Positions 58,552 through 64,000 of a DNA stretch of 64,000 nt are shown piece after piece. A program made the position numbers and the translations under genes. Every line of letters starts with the position of its first letter. Position 1 is the stretch's first letter. Source of the DNA: Geomonas oryzae (GTDB lineage Bacteria > Desulfobacterota > Desulfuromonadia > Geobacterales > Geobacteraceae); assembly GCF_004117875.1 (NCBI RefSeq), contig NZ_RAHW01000004.1, positions 372,001 to 436,000 on the forward strand. Direction: 5' to 3'. The notes beneath the pieces were generated by a model that saw nothing but the letters and a program-made list of their open reading frames with translations, was not told where the DNA came from and did not search any database.

Positions 58552-59523
58552 TCACCCCCCTTTGATGCCGGTCGTGGACGGCTCGGTCTGGAACACCCGG
58601 TACACGCTGACGCCCCTGGCCCGGCTCTGGGCCACGTAAACCCGGTCATGGTTGACGACGAGTTCCATGGGAGCGATGAGGTTGCCCGGTTCCAGTCCCC
58701 GGAAGCCGAACTCGGCCTGGAAATTGAAATCCCTGTCGAAGATCATCACCACGCAGCGCAGGGTGTCCGCCACGTAGATGTTCCCCCGCTCATCGGAGGC
58801 GATGCCGCTTACTATGTTGAACTTCCCCGGCGTGCTGCCACGCATGCCGAAGGAACGTACTTGGTGGCCGGGGGTGACCAGGTAGGCGGAGAAGAAGACC
58901 GGCACCGTGAAGAGGAGATTGCCTTCCCGGTCCACGCTGAAGCCGACCATCCCCGATTCGCTTCTTTGCTTCTTGCTGAACCCAAGGATGGTTCCCAGGT
59001 CGTACCCGGAGCTGAAGGTCCCCTCCCGGTCGGTAAGCGCCACCTTCATCGTGTTCCTGTCGACGAGGTAGAGGTGATCCCCGTGCCAGCTGATGGTGTC
59101 CGGTACGAATTCGGTTCCGTACTCTGTAGGGAGTCCCTTCATCTCGAGCCTTGCCTTAGGTTCCCCACGGTAGTCGCACCGGGTCACCTTGTAGCTTGCG
59201 TTGGACCGTGAGAGGACGAATATCTCGCCGCTGTCCGCCACCGCCACCGCCGTGATGTTGCCGAAATCGCCGTTGTCGCCGAAGCGGTACACTTCCATGC
59301 CGCTGTCGTTGAAGACCCGCACCGTCCGGCTGCTTGGGTCCGCGACGTAGGTCTCCTCGCCGCGCCGGTCGACCGCGAGGTTGACCCAGTTGTATGGAAT
59401 CGCCCCGTTGAAGTCCGACAGCGTGTAGAGATAGGCCGCTCTGAAAACGGCCGCCGGGGCCGGTGCCGCGAGGGCGGTGATCAGGATGAGAGAGAGCAGC
59501 ATGCCGCGGTAAATCTTGTCCAT
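58552..59523 (-). CDS. Exported NHL-repeat protein upstream of omcS
   Basis: 323 residues from ATG 59523; signal peptide L-L-S-L-I-L-I-T-A-L-A-A-P-A-P-A-A. Beta-propeller repeats such as V-N-L-A-V-D-R-R-G-E-E-T-Y-V-A-D-P and G-I-A-S-D-E-R-G-N-I-Y-V-A-D-T-L-R. Matches the NHL gene next to omcS in G. sulfurreducens by position and type. It is the first gene of the probable operon, followed by omcS after 81 bases. Two operator-like palindromes and a 17-bp palindrome lie upstream. Confidence 0.85.
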   Translation of the reverse strand: MDKIYRGMLLSLILITALAAPAPAAVFRAAYLYTLSDFNGAIPYNWVNLAVDRRGEETYVADPSSRTVRVFNDSGMEVYRFGDNGDFGNITAVAVADSGEIFVLSRSNASYKVTRCDYRGEPKARLEMKGLPTEYGTEFVPDTISWHGDHLYLVDRNTMKVALTDREGTFSSGYDLGTILGFSKKQRSESGMVGFSVDREGNLLFTVPVFFSAYLVTPGHQVRSFGMRGSTPGKFNIVSGIASDERGNIYVADTLRCVVMIFDRDFNFQAEFGFRGLEPGNLIAPMELVVNHDRVYVAQSRARGVSVYRVFQTEPSTTGIKGG

Positions 59524-59555
59524 GTGGAACCGATGGTTGTCCTGGGCTCGACCCA

Positions 59556-59572
59556 TGTGGCGCAGCGCCACA
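59556..59572. promoter_or_regulatory. 17-bp perfect palindrome in the omcS operon leader
   Basis: TGTGGCGC-A-GCGCCACA, 8+1+8 bases with no mismatch, 33 bases upstream of the NHL start. Could be a repressor site or a leader RNA hairpin. Confidence 0.55.
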
Positions 59573-59621
59573 GGTGTTTGCAGCATACGACACGCGCCCT
59601 TTCCGGAGCGTTGCCGCAACG

Positions 59622-59726
59622 TTTCCATTTGGTAATGTGACGTTCTTTACTTAAAGAGTAGGGTTGATGGGGAGCATAGCTGAAGTATCGTTACCGGAAT
59701 CTGTTGCGGACATTACCATTTGGTAA
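59622..59726. promoter_or_regulatory. Two operator-like 14-bp sites before the omcS operon
   Basis: TTACCATTTGGTAA at 59713-59726 is a perfect palindrome (6+2+6). TTTCCATTTGGTAA at 59622-59635 differs by one base. Their starts are 91 bases apart, upstream of the first operon gene. They lie in the gap between this operon and the kinase gene, so the neighbouring OmpR-type regulator is the obvious candidate binder. Confidence 0.6.
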
Positions 59727-59984
59727 GGTTGGCGGAGGGCAAGGCCCCGACGGAGGAGGCCCCGTGGGGCAGAAGAGGTGTGTTGCAGCAGGAGATGACG
59801 CGTTACTGCAGGAAATGACGCGTTACTTCAGGAGAGCGCGACGGCAGGAGAGAGGCGGTTCCGGCAGGAGAGAAGCGGTGCGGATGGTTGGCGGTTGGAG
59901 ATGGAGTCGCGGCTCGCTCCAGCCCCGGAGGGGATGGGCGGGTAGGGGGCAAGTCTCGAGCTTGAGCCCGCAGGTCGGGGCGGA
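59640..59984. other. Promoter-rich gap between omcS operon and kinase
   Basis: Holds one operator-like site and then short near-repeats of GCAGGA(G/A)ATGACGCGTTAC (about 59788-59829) followed by CAGGAGAG units. No reading frame is credible. Confidence 0.45.
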
Positions 59985-61427
59985 TTACGCGTTGGGCGGG
60001 GGAGGGGGGAAGCGAAGCAGTATGGTCGTGCCGAGGTCCGGGGAGCTTTCCACGGAGATGGCGCCGTGGTGCAGCTCCACGATCGATTTCACGATGGACA
60101 GGCCGAGTCCGGAGCCGTCGGGATGCAGGGTCCGGTGCCGATCCCCGCGGTAGAACCGGTCGAAGATCCGGTGCACCTCCTCCGGTTTCATGCCGTGGCC
60201 GGAGTCGCTGACCACGACCTCCTGGGAACCGTCCGCCGCGGTCAGGGTCCGGACCTCGACGGTGCAGCCGGACGGGGAATACTGCAGCGCGTTGCCGACC
60301 AAGTTGCTGACGGCGCGTTCCAGCATCTGCGGGGCACCATACATGCGGCCGCTGCCGCTGTAGCTGATGGTGATCCCCTTGTCTTCGGCGACCGGTTCGT
60401 AAAAGGCGCAGACCTTCTCGATCTCCTGGGCCGGGTCGAAGAGGACGAACTCGACGCGCTGGGCGGGATGTTCCGCGCGGGCCAGGAACAGCATGTCGTC
60501 GATCAGGCGCGACAGGCGATGATACTCCTCGGCGTTGGACTCGAGGGTCTTTCGGTATTCCTCCGGGGGGCGCTCCCGGGTGAGAGCGACCTCGGTCACC
60601 CCGAGCAGGTTGTTTATGGGGGTGCGCAGTTCGTGGGCAAGGTTCGAGGAACTCTGCGAGAGCTTGGTGAACGAGTCCTCGAGCCGCCCCAGCATCCCGT
60701 TGAAGGCCGATGCGAACCGCCGCAGCTCAACCGGCCACTGCAGGGGGTCGAGGCGCTCGTTGATCCGTTCCACCGTTATCTGCTCGGCAACTCCGGTGAT
60801 GTCACGCAGGGGAGTCAGCGCCTTGCGGGCAACGAGGACTCCGACGCCGGTTGCCGCCACTATCCCGCTTATGAAGATAAACGCCAGCTGGATCTGCTTC
60901 TTGCGGATGGCCTTTATCTCGGCGGTGGCGTCCAGACCTATCTGGATCATCCCGCCCGACGGGCGCCCGACGGGCTCCAAGTCGCAGCTGATCAGGTATT
61001 CCCGCCCGTTGGCCCCCTTCACGTAGCGGGTGGTTACCTGCCGGGGATGGGGCAGGTCGCAGTGAAAGAGACTCGACGGGAGCACCTGCGACATCCCCGG
61101 CGTCTCGATCAGGAGCCGCCCGGAGCTGTCCTCGATGCGGATATAGTACTCCGGGGTGGCGACGTTGGTTCCTTCCCACTCGATGTCCTTGCGGATGATC
61201 TCCAGGTCGCCGGGGCTGTCGGAAAAGAGGGCACGGTAGGTCTGCAGTCGCCCCTGGACGAAGTCCCTATCGGCCTGTTCCATCACCTGGTACATGGACC
61301 AGGTGATGTAGACGATACCGCACAGGAGGGAAATCACTGCGGACAGGATGTAGAGAAGGGCGAGCCTGCCGGTGATCGATGGCTTTCTGAAGAAGCTGTA
61401 GGAGCCGCTACTGCTCTTCCAGAACAT
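59985..61427 (-). CDS. Sensor histidine kinase (CusS-like) near omcS
   Basis: 480 residues from ATG 61427. Transmembrane segments at about 25-47 and 165-188 enclose a periplasmic sensor of about 115 residues. Then HAMP, HisKA H-box [13 protein letters not shown] (about 269-281), N-box [16 protein letters not shown], and [10 protein letters not shown]. All kinase motifs are intact. The start overlaps the regulator's end by 20 bases, with GGAG just before it, so the two are translationally coupled. The family (heavy-metal sensor type) often senses metal or redox state. The periplasmic region has two Cys (H-C-D-L and S-C-D-L). Confidence 0.92.
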   Translation of the reverse strand: MFWKSSSGSYSFFRKPSITGRLALLYILSAVISLLCGIVYITWSMYQVMEQADRDFVQGRLQTYRALFSDSPGDLEIIRKDIEWEGTNVATPEYYIRIEDSSGRLLIETPGMSQVLPSSLFHCDLPHPRQVTTRYVKGANGREYLISCDLEPVGRPSGGMIQIGLDATAEIKAIRKKQIQLAFIFISGIVAATGVGVLVARKALTPLRDITGVAEQITVERINERLDPLQWPVELRRFASAFNGMLGRLEDSFTKLSQSSSNLAHELRTPINNLLGVTEVALTRERPPEEYRKTLESNAEEYHRLSRLIDDMLFLARAEHPAQRVEFVLFDPAQEIEKVCAFYEPVAEDKGITISYSGSGRMYGAPQMLERAVSNLVGNALQYSPSGCTVEVRTLTAADGSQEVVVSDSGHGMKPEEVHRIFDRFYRGDRHRTLHPDGSGLGLSIVKSIVELHHGAISVESSPDLGTTILLRFPPPPPNA

Positions 61428-62079
61428 AACCGACTCCACGGATGGTGTGAATCAACTTTCGCGGGAATGGATCGTCCACCTTGGTGCGCAAGCGCCGGAT
61501 TGCCACATCCACCACGTTGGTACCGCTGTCGAAGTTCATGTCCCAGAGTTGGTCGGCAATGACGGTGCGGGTCAGCACCTCTCCCGCTCGACGGGCCAAA
61601 AGCGATAGCAGGGAAAATTCTTTGGGGGCCAGGTCGAGGCGGGTCCCGGCACGGAAGGCCCGGTGCCGGTTCAGGTCGAGGGTCAGGTCGGCAATCTGGA
61701 GGGTCTCCTCGTGACGCAGGGGGCCGCGACGCAGTATGGTGCGCACCCTGACCAGCAGTTCGGCAAAGGAAAACGGCTTCACCAGGTAGTCGTCGGCCCC
61801 AAGCTCCAGCCCTTTGATCCGGTCGCTGACGGTATCCCTTGCGGTGAGAAAGAGCACCGGCAGTCCCTTGCCCTGCTGACGTATCTCCGTCACCACGGAC
61901 CAGCCGGAGCGCTCCGGGAGCCCGACGTCCAGGATGACTAGGTCGTAGGCTCCTGTGAGGACCAGGTGCAGGCCGTCCTCACCGTTTTGAGCAGTGTCGA
62001 CGACAAAACCGTTTTCGGTAAGTCCTTTTTTGAGGAATGTTGCTGTCTTTAACTCGTCTTCCACGATCAAGAGGCGCAT
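61408..62079 (-). CDS. OmpR-family response regulator
   Basis: 223 residues. Receiver domain: L-L-I-V-E-D-E (acidic pair), L-V-I-L-D-V-G-L-P (phospho-Asp, about 51), [12 protein letters not shown]. Winged-helix DNA-binding domain: [44 protein letters not shown]. Complete. First of the two-gene unit with the kinase. Likely regulates the cytochrome operon and possibly itself. Confidence 0.94.
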   Translation of the reverse strand: MRLLIVEDELKTATFLKKGLTENGFVVDTAQNGEDGLHLVLTGAYDLVILDVGLPERSGWSVVTEIRQQGKGLPVLFLTARDTVSDRIKGLELGADDYLVKPFSFAELLVRVRTILRRGPLRHEETLQIADLTLDLNRHRAFRAGTRLDLAPKEFSLLSLLARRAGEVLTRTVIADQLWDMNFDSGTNVVDVAIRRLRTKVDDPFPRKLIHTIRGVGYVLEEQ

Positions 62080-62558
62080 AGATTATCTCACTGCCACAAG
62101 CAAATTCTGGCATGATAGCAGGTGCCCTCCATCTGGTTGAGCATATTGCATTGTATATAAAGTTTTTAAAAAGCAATTTGAGTCATAAGTGGATCTTATA
62201 CTTTAAGCAATATATTTATCAACAAGTTTACGCGATCGGAATGGGCACTACCAGGCTGCGGTTGTCGCGGCGGGGACCTACCTCCTCCCCGATAGCCTAC
62301 GGCCTTGCCGCCTACTACATTCGCGCGGTAGCCGATACCGCGGGCGTCGTCGAGGAATTGGCTGAAGACAACACCAACCTTGAAGTTCCCGCCAACAACC
62401 AGCCACGGCCTTTTAGTCCACTGTGAGTATTCCTTGCTTCGTCTATGACATGTATGAGAGGCTTTTATATATTGCTACGACTGATACAATAGAAAGTACT
62501 CTTGCCCCTATTTTATGGAATGACCGAACCTACCCATAACCCATAAAGGAATTCCCAA
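62080..62558. other. Intergenic region after the regulator gene
   Basis: AT-rich between about 62140 and 62220, where the regulator promoter should lie. A possible short frame is listed separately. Near 62450-62500 there is another AT-rich stretch before the methyltransferase. Confidence 0.4.
62241..62426 (+). CDS. Possible small protein or gene fragment (61 aa)
   Basis: ATG 62241 starts M-G-T-T-R-L-R-L-S-R-R-G-P-T-S, then I-A-Y-G-L-A-A-Y-Y-I-R-A-V-A-D-T-A-G-V-V. GC content is higher than its flanks and composition is protein-like, but the ribosome site is weak and no family is recognised. It could be a remnant. Confidence 0.25.
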   Translation: MGTTRLRLSRRGPTSSPIAYGLAAYYIRAVADTAGVVEELAEDNTNLEVPANNQPRPFSPL

Positions 62559-63305
62559 ATGGACATCCCACGGATCTTCAACATCACCGAAAGTGCTCAC
62601 CGCATTCATAACCCCTTCACTCCCGAAAAGCTCGCCACTCTCGGTGCGGCACTGCGTCTGGAAGCGGGGACCCGGGTGCTCGATCTGGGCAGCGGTTCGG
62701 GGGAGATGCTGTGTACTTGGGCTCGCGATTACGGCATCATCGGAACCGGCATCGACATGAGCCGGTTATTCAGCGAGCAAGCAAAGCTCCGCGCAGAAGA
62801 ACTGGGTGTCACCGATCAAGTCACGTTCATCCATGGCGATGCCGCCGGCTATGTCTCGGACGAGAAAGTCGGTGTGGCAGCTTGTGTCGGTGCCACCTGG
62901 ATCGGCGGGGGAGTGGCCGGCACCATCGAGCTCCTGGCGCAGAGCCTTAGCGCTGGAGGGATCATCCTCATCGGCGAGCCATACTGGAGGCAGTTGCCGC
63001 CGACGGAAGACGTTGCCAAGGGGTGTCTCGCCGGCTCGATCTCCGAGTTTCTCATGCTTCCAGAACTTATCGCGTCTTTTGGCCGCCTGGGCTATGACGT
63101 CGTTGAAATGGTGCTGGCCGATCAGGACGGCTGGGACAGATACGAGGCGGCCAAATGGCTCACCATGCGCCGATGGCTCGAAGCCAATCCCGATGATGAG
63201 TTAGCAAACGAGGTCCGCGCCCGATTGACTTCGGAACCGGAACGCCACGCCGCTTACACTCGCGAATACCTGGGTTGGGGCGTCTTTGCACTGATGCAGC
63301 GGTGA
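62559..63305 (+). CDS. Class I SAM-dependent methyltransferase
   Basis: 248 residues. Motif I V-L-D-L-G-S-G-S-G-E-M-L (about 40-51), then G-I-D-M-S and F-I-H-G-D-A-A-G-Y of the Rossmann methyltransferase fold, and G-G-I-I-L-I-G-E-P-Y-W. Small-molecule type by length; the substrate cannot be told. Follows AAAGGAATTCCCAA. It lies 70 bases before the cupin gene on the same strand. Confidence 0.85.
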   Translation: MDIPRIFNITESAHRIHNPFTPEKLATLGAALRLEAGTRVLDLGSGSGEMLCTWARDYGIIGTGIDMSRLFSEQAKLRAEELGVTDQVTFIHGDAAGYVSDEKVGVAACVGATWIGGGVAGTIELLAQSLSAGGIILIGEPYWRQLPPTEDVAKGCLAGSISEFLMLPELIASFGRLGYDVVEMVLADQDGWDRYEAAKWLTMRRWLEANPDDELANEVRARLTSEPERHAAYTREYLGWGVFALMQR

Positions 63306-63375
63306 TGAAAATCCCAATTGCAAAGTTAACCGATTCAGTCTACGCTCCCCGCAATCACTCATTGCGGGAGCCTTT

Positions 63376-63861
63376 ATGAAAACACTTTCTGTCGACGATC
63401 TCTCCAGCCTTAGCAGTCAGGCAAAACAATCCCCACGCAAGCGGATGAATCGCAACCTTCATTCCGAACTGTCCGACCCCATCCAGCGCTTAGCCATAGC
63501 GATGGAACCTGACACTTATATTCGCCCCCATCGCCATCAGCAGACATGGGAGCTTTTGACCCCGCTGCGTGGCCGTTTTGTGGTCTTGACCTTTGATGAC
63601 GAGGGCGTGGTCGTCGGCCGTGCAGTCCTTGGTGACGGCGTTTCCGTTGTTGAAACTCCGGTCGCAACATGGCATGCGGTCCTCTCTCTTGATACCGACG
63701 GTGTCATCTTTGAAGTCAAACACGGCCCTTATGCTCCTTTCAAAGAGGAAGACTTCGCCTCCTGGTCGCCTTCTGCCGAGGATGATACGCAGAAGGAGCT
63801 CATGCTTTGGTTCCGCGATGCCGAAGTCGGGCAGCGTTGGCCCGGTTTTGGGGCTCGGTGA
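63376..63861 (+). CDS. WbuC-family cupin metalloprotein
   Basis: 161 residues. The N-terminus K-Q-S-P-R-K-R-M-N-R-N-L-H and the cupin stretch D-T-Y-I-R-P-H-R-H-Q-Q-T-W-E-L-L-T-P-L-R-G-R-F match WbuC proteins, which are found with O-antigen genes and have an unclear role. Metal-binding His are at R-P-H-R-H and T-W-H-A. TTGCGGGAG precedes the start. It is followed by a GNAT gene 25 bases later. Confidence 0.85.
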   Translation: MKTLSVDDLSSLSSQAKQSPRKRMNRNLHSELSDPIQRLAIAMEPDTYIRPHRHQQTWELLTPLRGRFVVLTFDDEGVVVGRAVLGDGVSVVETPVATWHAVLSLDTDGVIFEVKHGPYAPFKEEDFASWSPSAEDDTQKELMLWFRDAEVGQRWPGFGAR

Positions 63862-63886
63862 CAGAGCGTCAGGGAGAGCACAGCAC

Positions 63887-64000
63887 ATGAGAATCGCAAC
63901 CGGACATGACCTCGAGGCGATCGTCGCGATCTATAACTCGACGGTACCGACGCGACAATCCACCGCCGACACGGCAGAGGTCAGTGTCGCCTCCAAAATG
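63887..64000 (+). CDS. GNAT acetyltransferase, N-terminal fragment
   Basis: 38 codons up to the window edge. M-R-I-A-T-G-H-D-L-E-A-I-V-A-I-Y-N-S-T-V-P matches the beginning of phosphinothricin-type GNAT N-acetyltransferases (x-x-D-L-x-x-I-V-x-I-Y-N). AGGGAGAG lies before the start. The catalytic part is outside the window. Confidence 0.65.
   Translation, partial: MRIATGHDLEAIVAIYNSTVPTRQSTADTAEVSVASKM

Overview
The window looks like a chromosomal segment of a Geobacter-type deltaproteobacterium (Desulfuromonadota; Geobacter, Geomonas or Citrifermentans). The main reason is a large minus-strand locus of multihaem c-type cytochromes whose central gene closely resembles the nanowire cytochrome OmcS. 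The flanking housekeeping genes (glnA tail, gluQ, ppnP) and GC-rich codon use fit that group.

Layout. (1) 1-3580 is backbone: the glnA C-terminus, a DUF2019 protein, ppnP and gluQ on the plus strand; a thioesterase-lipoprotein pair and a nucleotidyltransferase on the minus strand; then an intact tRNA-Gly(GCC). (2) 3581-39298 is a genomic island of about 35.7 kb inserted in the tRNA-Gly 3' end. A tyrosine integrase and an excisionase-like gene sit next to the tRNA, and a 27-bp copy of the tRNA 3' end closes the island at 39272-39298. Its left third (3.6-13.5 kb) holds unknown genes, a Xre repressor, a 12 x 17-bp tandem repeat, two separated pieces of group II intron RNA, an IS3-type transposase fragment, a methyltransferase stub and an integrase relic. 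Its right two thirds (14-39 kb) carry stress and ion-homeostasis cargo: a second-type FtsH, a P2C (Na,K-ATPase-like) P-type ATPase in an operon with PEP synthase, an MgtA-like ATPase, alpha-glucan phosphorylase with Hsp33, YihY, a radical SAM protein, a TMEM175-type channel, a PAS-GGDEF protein and two receiver proteins. Degenerate duplicates of yihY and of a small gene show internal rearrangement. (3) 39299-40097 is a tiny second segment ending in a third tRNA-tail copy, followed by the relic C-terminus of another integrase. (4) 40184-62079 is an EET (extracellular electron transfer) region: a NERD-domain membrane protein, then a probable long minus-strand operon: NHL protein, omcS, beta-propeller lipoprotein, beta-barrel outer-membrane protein, two lipoproteins, PpiC-type isomerase, 26-haem and 16-haem cytochromes, a second NHL protein, a Sel1 protein, a small lipoprotein, and two more OmcS-like hexahaem cytochromes. 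An OmpR-type regulator and sensor kinase lie upstream. (5) 62080-64000 has a methyltransferase, a WbuC-type cupin and the start of a GNAT acetyltransferase.

How they fit together (inference). The omcS region has the parts to secrete, fold, haem-load and assemble cytochrome filaments and to carry electrons through the periplasm and outer membrane. The kinase and regulator probably respond to envelope signals; two near-identical 14-bp operator-like palindromes precede the omcS operon. The island supplies protein quality control, cation pumping and glycogen/PEP metabolism, functionally reminiscent of transmissible stress-tolerance islands of other bacteria. All family calls are from reading the sequence; no database search was run.
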